DNA of 64,000 nt from NCBI GenBank assembly GCA_963830175.1, contig CAWHKV010000002.1, forward strand, positions 868,001-932,000. Reading direction: 5' to 3'. Shown here in pieces: positions 54,022-63,344 of the stretch. Under the pieces are notes generated by a model. The model saw only the letters and a program-made list of their open reading frames with translations. It was not told the origin of the DNA and ran no database searches. How positions within the stretch are numbered: position 1 is the stretch's first letter; each line of letters opens with the position of its first letter. A program made the translations under genes and the position numbers. Source of the DNA: JBBRBB01 sp963830175. GTDB taxonomy: Bacteria; Bacteroidota; Bacteroidia; Chitinophagales; Chitinophagaceae.

Positions 54022-55649
54022 TCTTCTTCTATTGAATGTTTTAGTGGGATAATAATGTGGATGGCGGTGCCCACACCTTCTTTAGATTCAGCATAAATTT
54101 CACCATCATGTATATTCAGAATTTTGCGGCAAAGGGCTAATCCTATGCCGGAACCTTCGTATTTCTGGCGTGAATTTAATCGCTGAAAGATCATAAAAAT
54201 GTTTTCTGCATATACCTGGTTAAATCCGATACCATTATCTCTGAATACAATTTCGTAATAAGGAATTTCTGATTTTCCCATTTGCTGTAATTCGTGCTCA
54301 GGAATTAACCTGCACGTAATGTCGATTGTTGGGGTAACTTCTTCTTTCGAAAATTTAAGTGCGTTACTTAACACGTTATGAAACAGTTGGTTAAGTTGCA
54401 TTGGAATGCCCTCAACAACCGGTAATTTTTGTGCTTTTACCTCAGCATTCTTTTGTTCTATTTTCAATTCAAAATCGGTTAGAACATTTTTCAGCACATC
54501 ATTCAGATCCACCCTGGTGAACTCAGGATTTAAGTTAATTACTCTCGAGTAATGTAACATATCTTCTATAAGGTGGGTCATACGGTCTGATGAACTGATG
54601 ATCTTTTCGAAGTAAGATTTAGATACATCATCCATATTCATCTGGCTATGATCTTCGAGCCTGTCAGTATATATTTTTATTTTTCTCAGCGGCTCCTGTA
54701 AATCGTGCGACGCTACATATGCAAATTGTTCCAAATCTTTGTTACTCCTGATTAAGGCAGAGTTTGCATCAGTTAAATCTTTCGTTCTCTCGGCCACTCT
54801 TTGTTCAAGGTCGTCAGCTTCACCGGTTTTACTTACATGTATGTCGTTGCAGGCACCAATATAACCTTCAAACTGTCCAGCAGGCGTATACCGCGGAATT
54901 CCCGTTTCAGATATCCAACGGTAATTGCCATCATTTTTTAATAGGCGGTATTCAATTAAAAAATTATCCCTTTTATCGAAGGCCGCATTAAAAACTTCAT
55001 CCCATTTATTAATGTCTGCGGGGTGAATATTTTCTCTCCAATTTTTAAAGGAAATTGGGTTTAATTCTTTTCCTGTAAACTCCAACCATGCTTTGTTGAG
55101 AAAATTGCACACTTTATCTGTATTACACATCCACATCATCATCGGGGCGTTATTTGCCACGTTCTTAAAACGGTCCTCACTTTCTCTTAATGCCTGTTCT
55201 TCCCTTCTATTCTGCGTTATGTCTATAAGGTTATTAACCGCTCCAATCATTACGCCATGCGCATCAAAAAGAGGTTTCGGGTAAATGAGTACATTAACAC
55301 AACTACCATCGGATTTTTCGATAATCACCTCATTTCCATACCTGGGTTTTTTATTTTGAAGTATAAGGGCAAGGGGAGAATTATTTGCAGAAATGGTTAA
55401 TCCATTCAGGTCTTTCATTCTCAAAGCCCCTGTATACCTGGTTTTGCCTGGTTCGGGTCTGTTACCCCAAATTTTTGCCGCGCTTTCATTAAAGTATGTG
55501 ATAAAACCATCGAGGTCGCACATATACACTGCTACAGGTAATGTGTCGAGTATTTGCTGGTAGTAAAATTCATTTTTTGTTACCTGGTACAAAGAAGAAT
55601 TCCCGGGCTTCAAATTGGTAACATCAGAAAAGTTCAAAATTGTGCTCAT
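54018..55649 (-). CDS. PAS-domain sensor histidine kinase
   Basis: A 543-residue cytoplasmic histidine kinase: two or three PAS/PAC regions (about 25-290; GFITYFNESAAKIWG, CNFLNKAWLEFTG), a coiled linker, HisKA with FAYVASHDLQEPLRKIK (His is the phosphorylation site) and an ATPase domain (RDNGIGFNQVYAENIF, GSGIGLALCRKI). It is a paralogue of the kinase part of the CheB/CheR hybrid near 22 kb. No response regulator is adjacent. Its stop overlaps the App1-gene stop by 4 nt. Confidence 0.9.
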   Translation of the reverse strand: MSTILNFSDVTNLKPGNSSLYQVTKNEFYYQQILDTLPVAVYMCDLDGFITYFNESAAKIWGNRPEPGKTRYTGALRMKDLNGLTISANNSPLALILQNKKPRYGNEVIIEKSDGSCVNVLIYPKPLFDAHGVMIGAVNNLIDITQNRREEQALRESEDRFKNVANNAPMMMWMCNTDKVCNFLNKAWLEFTGKELNPISFKNWRENIHPADINKWDEVFNAAFDKRDNFLIEYRLLKNDGNYRWISETGIPRYTPAGQFEGYIGACNDIHVSKTGEADDLEQRVAERTKDLTDANSALIRSNKDLEQFAYVASHDLQEPLRKIKIYTDRLEDHSQMNMDDVSKSYFEKIISSSDRMTHLIEDMLHYSRVINLNPEFTRVDLNDVLKNVLTDFELKIEQKNAEVKAQKLPVVEGIPMQLNQLFHNVLSNALKFSKEEVTPTIDITCRLIPEHELQQMGKSEIPYYEIVFRDNGIGFNQVYAENIFMIFQRLNSRQKYEGSGIGLALCRKILNIHDGEIYAESKEGVGTAIHIIIPLKHSIEED

Positions 55650-55818
55650 GTTATTTATATCAAAAAGAGAGTGCTCTCATGGTTATATCTGTTATAAAAA
55701 GGGATAAAAATCATGCCGTTAAAGTTTTTTGAAAAGTAATACCCATTGTCTATTAAAATATACACAACGTCATACCTGTAAACCATTTATCGCTATTTTT
55801 ATCGCTATAAGCAAACCA

Positions 55819-58281
55819 ATGAGAATTTTAGCTTCGTTATTTTTTTCGCTATTAACTATTGCTCTAATTATTGTTTTAAATACCCAATTGGATGTTGGCG
55901 GAAATAAAACCCCGAGGTTAGGATTTTTTCTCTCGCCCCAAACAGGATTTTGGCAAAATGCAGAAGATGCAGACCTTGATTTTTCCACGCAAATACATGG
56001 CGGTTTAAAGGGTAACGCTGAGGTTTACCTGGATGAAAGGCTCGTGCCTCATGTATTCACTGAAAATGAGGAGGATGCTTATTATATCCAGGGTTACCTG
56101 CATGCAAAGTTCAGGCTTTGGCAAATGGAGTTTCAAACGTATGCCGCGGGCGGACGCCTGAGTGAGATTATGGGCGACAGCGCCTCAGGCACCAATTTTC
56201 TAAAAATTGATAAGTTTTTCCGTAGGCTTGGCATGGTGTATGGTGCCGAAAATTCTTTAGAAGCCATGAAGGAAGATCCCCAAACATGGCAGGCCTGTAA
56301 TGCATATACCGCAGGCATTAACGCTTATATAAATGCATTAAAAGAAAAAGACCTGCCTTTAGAATATAAAATGCTGAATTATAAGCCGGAACCCTGGACC
56401 AATTTTAAATCAGCACTCTTTCTTAAATACATGTCATGGGATCTGGCGGGTTACGAAGAGGATTTCGAAAGAACCAATGCTATGACGGTTTTTACACAGG
56501 AGCAATATAGTAAGTTGTTTCCCCACATGGCAGATTCTACACGGGCTGTAATTCCACGGTCATATCCGTTACCGGTTTCCAAATTCTCGGTAACTATACC
56601 CGACGGTTTAGATTCAAATTACTTTAAGTTTCTAACCCCGGTAGAACCTGCGAATAAGGCTTTAAAACCCGAAAAATTATACGGAAGTAATAATTGGGCG
56701 GTAGATGGTACTAAAACAAAAAGCGGTAAACCTATTCTTTGTAATGATCCCCATCTGGGTTTAAATCTACCTGCCATTTGGTTTGAAATGCAGATTAGTA
56801 CGCCAAATTTTAATGCGTATGGCGCATCTTTCCCCGGGTCTCCTTCCGTTATTATAGGTTTCAACGATAGCTGCGCATGGGGTTTTACAAATGCCGGAAG
56901 GGATGTGAAAGATTATTATGAAATCACTTTTAAAGACTCAACCATGCAAGAATACTACTTTGATAGTGCATGGATAAAAACAGGGTGGAGAAATGAGATA
57001 ATAAAAATCAGGAATAAGGCGGATGATACCATTCACCTGCCTATGACTGTTTTTGGACCGGTTATGTACGACAGAACTTATCCAAACAATCTAAATAACA
57101 ATAAAGCTTACGCTGTTCGCTGGATGGCACACGAAAAGAGTAATGAACTGAAAACATTTTACCTGCTTAACCATGCAAAGAATTTCGATGATTACGAACA
57201 GGCAATTTCGTTTTATAAATGCCCCGGGCAAAATATGATCTTCGCGGCCAAAAATGGTGACATTGCCATTCGTCAGCAAGGCAATTTCCCCGCTAAGTGG
57301 AAACAACAAGGCGACTTTGTGATGCCTGGGAAAGACAGTACTTATATGTGGCAGGGCTCAATCCCTGATTCACTTAATATTACCATGCTTAATCCCCAGA
57401 GGGGTTTTGTAAGTAGTGCCAATCAAAGCCCCTATGACCTGGCAACCTACCCTTATTATGTAAATGGAAATTTTGCACTTTACCGCGGATGGATGATTAA
57501 CCGGGAGCTTTCAAATATGCAGCAAATTACGGTGGAAGATATGGGGTCCCTTCAAAATAACAATTATAACCTAAGGGCGGAATCTGCCCGGCCCGTGTTT
57601 ATAAAATACATAAATAAGAATCTATTAGATAATGATGAGCAAGGATATTACAATATTGTTACATCATGGAATTTGCAGAATGATGCCAGGGAGAAAGGAG
57701 CCACCATCTTTGAAATCTGGCTAGACTCTGTAATGACAACTATGTATGCAGATGAATTTAGCCGGTCAAATCTTAAAATGCCCTGGCCAGAGGTAAGCAC
57801 CATGATCGAAGGCATTGCAAAAGACAGCTTGTACGAATTTGCAGACAACATTAATACAGCTGAAAAAGAAAATATTTCGGATGTGATAACGGCTGCATTT
57901 AAAAAAACCTGCACCAAATTAAAAAGTTTGCCGGCAGATGAAATGGAGTGGGGCAGTTATAAAGATGGCGGGGTAAGGCATTTATTAAAATTAGAACCAT
58001 TCAGTAGGATGCATCTTAAAGGGGGTGGAGGTTACGAGATCATCAATGCATTTAAGAAAACCGCTGGTCCAAGTTGGCGCATGATCGTTGAATTAACTGA
58101 TGAGACAAATGCCCGTGGTGTATATCCCGGTGGGCAGAGTGGAAACCCAGGTAGTAAATACTACGATAATTTTATAGATGATTGGCTGGCAGGTAAGTAT
58201 TATGTGCTGCATTTGTATAAAAGGGACGAGATGGAAAAGAAGAAAGACTTAAAGGGTATTTTAACATTCAGTAAATCATAA
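55819..58281 (+). CDS. Penicillin acylase family protein (Ntn hydrolase)
   Basis: An 820-residue member of the penicillin G acylase/AHL acylase family from the ATG at 55819, which precedes the N-terminal membrane segment MRILASLFFSLLTIALIIVL. The alpha part has YYIQGYLHAKFRLWQMEFQTY. The nucleophile Ser is in KLYGSNNWAVDG, where autoproteolysis would create the beta chain, followed by PILCNDPHLGLNLPAIWFEM. It acts in the periplasm. It could hydrolyse aryl-acyl amides or acyl-homoserine lactones; the sequence does not say which. Confidence 0.9.
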   Translation: MRILASLFFSLLTIALIIVLNTQLDVGGNKTPRLGFFLSPQTGFWQNAEDADLDFSTQIHGGLKGNAEVYLDERLVPHVFTENEEDAYYIQGYLHAKFRLWQMEFQTYAAGGRLSEIMGDSASGTNFLKIDKFFRRLGMVYGAENSLEAMKEDPQTWQACNAYTAGINAYINALKEKDLPLEYKMLNYKPEPWTNFKSALFLKYMSWDLAGYEEDFERTNAMTVFTQEQYSKLFPHMADSTRAVIPRSYPLPVSKFSVTIPDGLDSNYFKFLTPVEPANKALKPEKLYGSNNWAVDGTKTKSGKPILCNDPHLGLNLPAIWFEMQISTPNFNAYGASFPGSPSVIIGFNDSCAWGFTNAGRDVKDYYEITFKDSTMQEYYFDSAWIKTGWRNEIIKIRNKADDTIHLPMTVFGPVMYDRTYPNNLNNNKAYAVRWMAHEKSNELKTFYLLNHAKNFDDYEQAISFYKCPGQNMIFAAKNGDIAIRQQGNFPAKWKQQGDFVMPGKDSTYMWQGSIPDSLNITMLNPQRGFVSSANQSPYDLATYPYYVNGNFALYRGWMINRELSNMQQITVEDMGSLQNNNYNLRAESARPVFIKYINKNLLDNDEQGYYNIVTSWNLQNDAREKGATIFEIWLDSVMTTMYADEFSRSNLKMPWPEVSTMIEGIAKDSLYEFADNINTAEKENISDVITAAFKKTCTKLKSLPADEMEWGSYKDGGVRHLLKLEPFSRMHLKGGGGYEIINAFKKTAGPSWRMIVELTDETNARGVYPGGQSGNPGSKYYDNFIDDWLAGKYYVLHLYKRDEMEKKKDLKGILTFSKS

Positions 58282-58288
58282 AATAATT

Positions 58289-58675
58289 ATGAAGTTTTTT
58301 GTTGCACTTATATTAACTGCCCTGCTCGGATATGTAGCGCCACTGTATAGTGTTTGGTGGACTTTTGCCTTGACTTCTTTTATTGTAGCACTTTCAGTTC
58401 CACAAAAACCTCTGGTTGCACTTGCCTCAGGATTTCTAGGCGTATTTCTTTTATGGTTAGTTATGATAATAATGATTGATAGCTCTAATGACCATTTATT
58501 ATCAGGTAAAATGGCTTATATATTGCCTTTTAATGGATCAGCTGTGGTGCTTATTTTGTTGTCAGCCTTTATTGGTGGGTTGGTTTCAGGTTTTGCAGCA
58601 CTCGCAGGAAATTTTGCCAGGCTTCGTGCCTGGAATGTGATGGAGAAAAAAGTTTTACGAAGGTCAGTACCATAA
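58289..58675 (+). CDS. Small integral membrane protein of unknown function
   Basis: A 128-residue hydrophobic protein with four predicted transmembrane helices (about 5-18, 22-40, 46-68 and 80-108). No recognised family. It starts 7 nt after the acylase stop and is probably co-transcribed. Its 3' end overlaps that of the convergent glycosyltransferase gene by 12 nt. Confidence 0.75.
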   Translation: MKFFVALILTALLGYVAPLYSVWWTFALTSFIVALSVPQKPLVALASGFLGVFLLWLVMIIMIDSSNDHLLSGKMAYILPFNGSAVVLILLSAFIGGLVSGFAALAGNFARLRAWNVMEKKVLRRSVP

Positions 58676-59572
58676 CCTCGCTTCAACTTCTCTTAAATAT
58701 TTTAATGTGGCACGTTTAACAGGTTGTCTTTCTTCACCTGTAGATATTTGCGCCACCTGTTGCCATCCCATAAAAAAGCCTCTAAGATTAAAGCCCGTTC
58801 GTTTTAAATATTCCAAACTCCACATGAAAGCCGTTGAGTAAAAATATTGAATGGGCAGGTATTTGTAAGCCACACGCGATTTATTAACCCACATCATGCG
58901 AATCTTTTCATCAGGTGATTTTCGTCCCAGCGGTGATTCTTTATGGTGTATAACAACGCTGTTAGTATATGTTATGGCATATGATTTATCTATTATCCGG
59001 TATGCCAGGTCGTACTCCTCCATTCCATAAAAAAAGTTAGAAGGATATTCACCTGCGGTAAGCCATGCTTCTTTTAGTATTGCATGTGCGCAGCCGGCAT
59101 AATAATAGGTATCAAATTGAAGTTTATCCTTGTACTTTCTATAATTTTTATGCGGAAAAGCATTTACCTGCACCCTTCCGTTTGCGGTATATAAAACCTT
59201 GAAACTGGCAACGCCAACTTTTCTGTCTATGGTTTTTGGAAATGCCTTTATTACATTTTCTAATGTATTTAGTTGCTTAAGATTTGTATCATCGTCTATG
59301 TAAAATAATATATCTCCGGATGCGAATGAAGAGGCATAATTTCTTCCCCGTGAAACCCCAAAGTTTTCATTGGCTTCAATATATTTAAAAGGAACATGTG
59401 GCTTGGTGTCAATAATATTTTTTACTGCTTTATAACTTACCTGCGAGCAATTATTAATAATGATGACTTCTTTTAAAAGATGAAGATGAGTAAGATTTGA
59501 AATGTCCCCTAAAAGGTCGGCAAGATCATCCGGTCGATTATAAGTAATGATGATGATACTAATTTGCTGCAT
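58664..59572 (-). CDS. Family 2 glycosyltransferase
   Basis: A 302-residue GT-A inverting glycosyltransferase. N-terminal ISIIIITYNRPDDLADLL, NNCS, NFGVSRGRNYASSFASGD, and the DxD-type metal motif YIDDDTN are clear, followed by FYGMEEYDLAYRI. It probably adds a sugar to cell-surface polysaccharide. The adjoining locus at 59.7-64 kb makes CDP-activated sugars, but this gene is divergent from it. Confidence 0.9.
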   Translation of the reverse strand: MQQISIIIITYNRPDDLADLLGDISNLTHLHLLKEVIIINNCSQVSYKAVKNIIDTKPHVPFKYIEANENFGVSRGRNYASSFASGDILFYIDDDTNLKQLNTLENVIKAFPKTIDRKVGVASFKVLYTANGRVQVNAFPHKNYRKYKDKLQFDTYYYAGCAHAILKEAWLTAGEYPSNFFYGMEEYDLAYRIIDKSYAITYTNSVVIHHKESPLGRKSPDEKIRMMWVNKSRVAYKYLPIQYFYSTAFMWSLEYLKRTGFNLRGFFMGWQQVAQISTGEERQPVKRATLKYLREVEARLWY

Positions 59573-59734
59573 GCGTTCTTTGATATATGTATGCCTGTTT
59601 TATTATTTGTAAAAATACATTGAGGGTGCATTCTCCAATACAGAAATATTAAAGAGATTTGCCCGCATCTTTTTTATAAGTATAATTACTGCATTTTTGC
59701 ACGATGCAGGTTCATTAATTAAAGCACTTCTAGT

Positions 59735-60511
59735 ATGAAAGTAGTGATTTTTGCTGGTGGGTTAGGTACACGTATTTCCGAAGAAACCGATGTACGACCA
59801 AAGCCAATGGTTGAAATAGGCGGCAAGCCGGTGTTATGGCACATAATGAAAATTTACAGCCGGTTCGGATATAACGATTTCATTATTTGTCTGGGTTACA
59901 AGGGTTATTTAATAAAAGAATATTTCAGCAATTATTTTCTACACAATTCAGATATAACTATAGATGTTGCGCGTAACAGCATGGAAGTGCATGGCAGTAA
60001 CAGCGAACAATTTAAAGTTACACTTGTAGAAACAGGCGCCTCTACAAAAACCGCGGGACGATTAAAGCAGGTGCAAAAGTATATTGGGGAAGAAGATTTT
60101 ATGTTGACCTATGGCGATGGTGTTGCAGATATTGACATAGATCGTTTGGTTGCCCACCATCATTCGCAAAAAAAAATAGCTACGGTTACTGCAATTCAAC
60201 TTGGCTCCCGGTTCGGAGGTATGGATGTTGCTTCAGATGGAAAAGTGGTTGCCTTCCGGGAAAAAGAAAAAGATGAAAATAAATGGATTAATGCAGGTTT
60301 TTTTGTTTTAAGCTCCGGGGTGTTTAATTATTTGCAGGGAGACATGGATGGTATGATGTGGGAAGATGAACCCCTTGAAAAATTAGCTGCGGATGATCAG
60401 CTCACTGCCTACAAACACGTTGGCTTCTGGAAGTGTATGGATGCGCTGCGCGATAAAATTGAATTAGAACAATTATGGCAAAACAACGATGCTAAATGGA
60501 AAGTCTGGTAA
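59735..60511 (+). CDS. rfbF: Glucose-1-phosphate cytidylyltransferase
   Basis: Makes CDP-glucose from CTP and glucose-1-phosphate, 258 residues. The nucleotide loop is FAGGLGTRISEETDVRPKPM, with VEIGGKPVLWHIMKIYS, LTYGDGVADID and the RfbF-specific WWMDEP-like WEDEPLEKL followed by HVGFWKCMDALRD. First gene of a CDP-deoxysugar operon; it overlaps the next gene by 16 nt. Confidence 0.95.
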   Translation: MKVVIFAGGLGTRISEETDVRPKPMVEIGGKPVLWHIMKIYSRFGYNDFIICLGYKGYLIKEYFSNYFLHNSDITIDVARNSMEVHGSNSEQFKVTLVETGASTKTAGRLKQVQKYIGEEDFMLTYGDGVADIDIDRLVAHHHSQKKIATVTAIQLGSRFGGMDVASDGKVVAFREKEKDENKWINAGFFVLSSGVFNYLQGDMDGMMWEDEPLEKLAADDQLTAYKHVGFWKCMDALRDKIELEQLWQNNDAKWKVW

Positions 60512-61570
60512 ACCAGCTGGCTAACCATTACCAGGGTAAAAAGGTTTTTATTACAGGGCATACCGGTTTTAAAGGAGCCTGGCTTACCGCACTTTTACAG
60601 GTAATGGGTGCTGAGGTTTTGGGTTATGCCTTACCACCTGATGATGGCCGCGCCTTATACCATCATATTCCTGCACACCACAAAAGTATATTTGCTGACA
60701 TACTTGATAAAGAAAACCTTTCCCGGGAAATAAAAAATTATAAGCCTGATTATATTTTTCATTTAGCTGCCCAGGCACTGGTAAGAAAAGGATATCAATT
60801 TCCATCAGAAACTTTTAATGTGAATGTTACCGGTACCGCCAATGTGCTGCATGCTTTGCATAACATACAGCATGCATGTTCTGTTGTTGTAATCACTACA
60901 GACAAGGTTTATGAAAATAAAGAAACAGGTGTTTTATATAAGGAAGAAGACAGGCTTGGTGGCTACGATCCATACAGTGCAAGTAAAGGCCTGCGCAGAA
61001 TTGGTGGTAGAAAGTTTAAGGAATTCATTTTTTAATCTGTCTAAGCTGGATGCGCATCAAATATCCATTGCAAGTGCCCGAGCAGGTAACGTAATTGGTG
61101 GTGGTGACTGGAACCCAGACAGGCTTATGCCCGACATCATACAGGCGCTACAAAATAACCAGGTTATTAAAGTGAGAAATCCTAATTCAGTTAGACCTTG
61201 GCAACATGTGCTTGAACCGCTTTTAGGATATTTAATTTTAGGTATGCAACTGCACCTAAATCCAATAGCCTTTTCAAAGCCATTTAATTTTGGTCCTGAA
61301 AAAGATGACCATTTAACGGTTACAGATGTAGTAGAAAATACCATAAAAAATTGGGGCAGTGGTGAGTGGATAAATGCCTTCGATGATAAAGCCCCGCATG
61401 AGGCCGCATTATTGAAATTGGATATTTCGCGTGCTAAATCTGAATTGAATTGGTCGCCAAAATTTAATGCGTCAACATCTGTGGCGTGGACTGTTAATTG
61501 GTATAAACAATCCAATCAAAATAAAGTAGCCTACACCCTTAAGCAAATAAATGATTATCTGGCATTATGA
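60496..61570 (+). pseudogene. rfbG: CDP-glucose 4,6-dehydratase, interrupted by a frameshift
   Basis: Oxidises and dehydrates CDP-glucose to CDP-4-keto-6-deoxyglucose. Frame 1 (60496-61035) has FITGHTGFKGAWL (NAD), HLAAQALVRKGY and TTDKVYENKE, with the catalytic Tyr/Lys motif YDPYSASK. The sequence then continues in the +1 frame as ACAELVVESLRNSFFN and SIASARAGNVIGGGDW to the stop at 61570. Observed AGTAAAGGCC has one G more than needed at 60988-60989. Joined length is about 358 residues, normal for the family, so the enzyme is probably intact in the organism. Confidence 0.9.
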
Positions 61571-62112
61571 AGTTTACTGAATCGAAAATAAAAGGTTGTT
61601 TTATTATAGATCCTGTTATACATGCGGATAACAGGGGATGGTTTTCGAGGATCTTTTGTGCAAACGAATTTAAAAAAATAGGTATTCAAAAACCCTGGGT
61701 CCAGATCAATCATTCATTTACAAAAACCAAAGGAACGATAAGGGGCATGCATTTTCAGGTACTTCCTCATGATGAAATTAAACTGGTTCGATGCATTGCC
61801 GGCAGCGTTCAGGATGTGGTGGTAGACCTGCGTAAAAATTCATCAACTTTTTTACAACATTTTTCTGTTGAACTTTCCCCGGAAAATAAATCAATGATCT
61901 GCATTCCCGAAGGGTGTGCGCATGGTTTTCAAAGCCTTGAAAATGATACACAATTAATCTATCATCATTCCAATTATTATACGCCGGGTGCTGAGGGTGG
62001 TTTGCGATACAATGATCCCCACCTGCAAATAACATGGTCGTTGCCAGTATCCGAAATTTCTGAAAGAGACGCTAATCATCCTTTTATGCAAAACAATTTT
62101 AAAGGAATTTAA
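61567..62112 (+). CDS. rfbC: dTDP-4-dehydrorhamnose 3,5-epimerase-like protein (RmlC/RfbC family)
   Basis: A 181-residue cupin epimerase. The conserved segment is KGTIRGMHFQ (catalytic His region), IKLVRCIAGSVQDVVVDLRK and IPEGCAHGFQSLENDTQLIYHHS. It overlaps the rfbG stop by 4 nt (ATGA) and is 2 nt before the methyltransferase. In this CDP-sugar context it is expected to epimerise the 4-keto-6-deoxy intermediate at C3/C5 or C5, not dTDP-rhamnose as such. Confidence 0.88.
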   Translation: MKFTESKIKGCFIIDPVIHADNRGWFSRIFCANEFKKIGIQKPWVQINHSFTKTKGTIRGMHFQVLPHDEIKLVRCIAGSVQDVVVDLRKNSSTFLQHFSVELSPENKSMICIPEGCAHGFQSLENDTQLIYHHSNYYTPGAEGGLRYNDPHLQITWSLPVSEISERDANHPFMQNNFKGI

Positions 62113-62114
62113 TT

Positions 62115-63344
62115 ATGCAATGCAGATTTTGCGGAACGCGTTTAGAACATGTGTTTATAGATCTTGGAAATTCACCTCCATCCAATTCTTTTCTTAATAA
62201 AGAGCAATTGAATGAGCCTGAAGTATTTTATCCTTTAAAAGTTTTTACCTGTCATAATTGTTTCCTTGTGCAAATTGATGAGTATAAAAAGTCAGGTGAA
62301 ATATTTAATAACCTGTATGCATATTTTTCATCTTATTCAAGCAGCTGGTTGCGGCATGCAAGCAACTATGCCGACATGATGGTTGATCGTTTTGGATTTA
62401 ATGAAAATAGCAGGGTAGTGGAAGTGGCTTCTAATGATGGATACCTGTTGCAATATTTTTTACAGAAACAAATTCCTGTACTTGGTATTGAACCAACAAA
62501 AAATACTGCCGCAGTTGCAATAGAGAAGGGGATTGAAACAGTAATAGATTTTTTTGGTGTTTCTCTTGCAACGCAACTCGCAAAAAATGAACAGCGAGCT
62601 GATCTTTTACTTGGTAATAATGTTTTGGCGCATGTTCCCGATATTAACGACTTTGTTGCAGGATTAAAGATTTTACTTAATTCATCAGGTATAGTTACCA
62701 TGGAATTTCCACACCTGATGCAATTGGTTGACAATAGCCAGTTTGATACCATTTACCATGAACATTTTTCCTATTTATCCCTATATACTGTTAAACAAAT
62801 TTTTAATAAGCATGAATTAGAAATTTTTGATGTGGAGGAATTGCCTACACATGGTGGTTCACTTAGAATTTTCGTTAAGCATGCAGATAATAATGAACAG
62901 CCTGAATCTAAAAACGTTGAAAATTTGCTGGCAAAGGAAAAGAAAAGGGGAATGAAAGAATTGCACTATTACAAAGGGTTTAAGAAAAAAGTTGAAGATG
63001 TTAAAATGGGATTACTGCAGTTCATTGTAAGTGAAAAGAGTAAAGGAAAATCAATAGCTGCATATGGCGCCGCAGCAAAAGGAAACACACTTTTAAATTT
63101 CTGCGGTATCAGGAATGATTTTATTGATTTTGTGATAGATGCCAATCCGCATAAACAAAATAAATTCCTGCCTGCAAGCCATATACCGGTTTTGAATGAA
63201 GAGCATCTTAAAAAAGAGCGTCCGGATTATGTTTTAATATTACCATGGAATTTGAAGGAAGAGATCATGCATCAGTTAGATTATATACGGCAATGGAATG
63301 GCAAATTTGTTATACCCATTCCTGAGCTTCAAATAATTTTATAA
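62115..63344 (+). CDS. SAM-dependent C-methyltransferase (zinc-finger, TylC3-like)
   Basis: A 409-residue enzyme in three parts: an N-terminal zinc-binding domain (C3-x2-C6 and C46-x2-C49), a Rossmann methyltransferase domain (VVEVASNDGYLLQYFL), and a C-terminal domain (SIAAYGAAAKGNTLLNFCGI) typical of the NDP-hexose C-3-methyltransferases. Such enzymes add a methyl group to C3 of 4-keto-6-deoxysugars, giving branched-chain sugars such as virenose- or mycarose-type units. Its position after rfbFG and rfbC supports a CDP-linked C-methyl sugar pathway. Its last base overlaps the next gene's ATG. Confidence 0.9.
   Translation: MQCRFCGTRLEHVFIDLGNSPPSNSFLNKEQLNEPEVFYPLKVFTCHNCFLVQIDEYKKSGEIFNNLYAYFSSYSSSWLRHASNYADMMVDRFGFNENSRVVEVASNDGYLLQYFLQKQIPVLGIEPTKNTAAVAIEKGIETVIDFFGVSLATQLAKNEQRADLLLGNNVLAHVPDINDFVAGLKILLNSSGIVTMEFPHLMQLVDNSQFDTIYHEHFSYLSLYTVKQIFNKHELEIFDVEELPTHGGSLRIFVKHADNNEQPESKNVENLLAKEKKRGMKELHYYKGFKKKVEDVKMGLLQFIVSEKSKGKSIAAYGAAAKGNTLLNFCGIRNDFIDFVIDANPHKQNKFLPASHIPVLNEEHLKKERPDYVLILPWNLKEEIMHQLDYIRQWNGKFVIPIPELQIIL

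Noticed and set aside
61057..61515. A 152-codon minus-strand frame opposite rfbG
   Set aside because: It overlaps the conserved second half of rfbG and shows no protein motifs.
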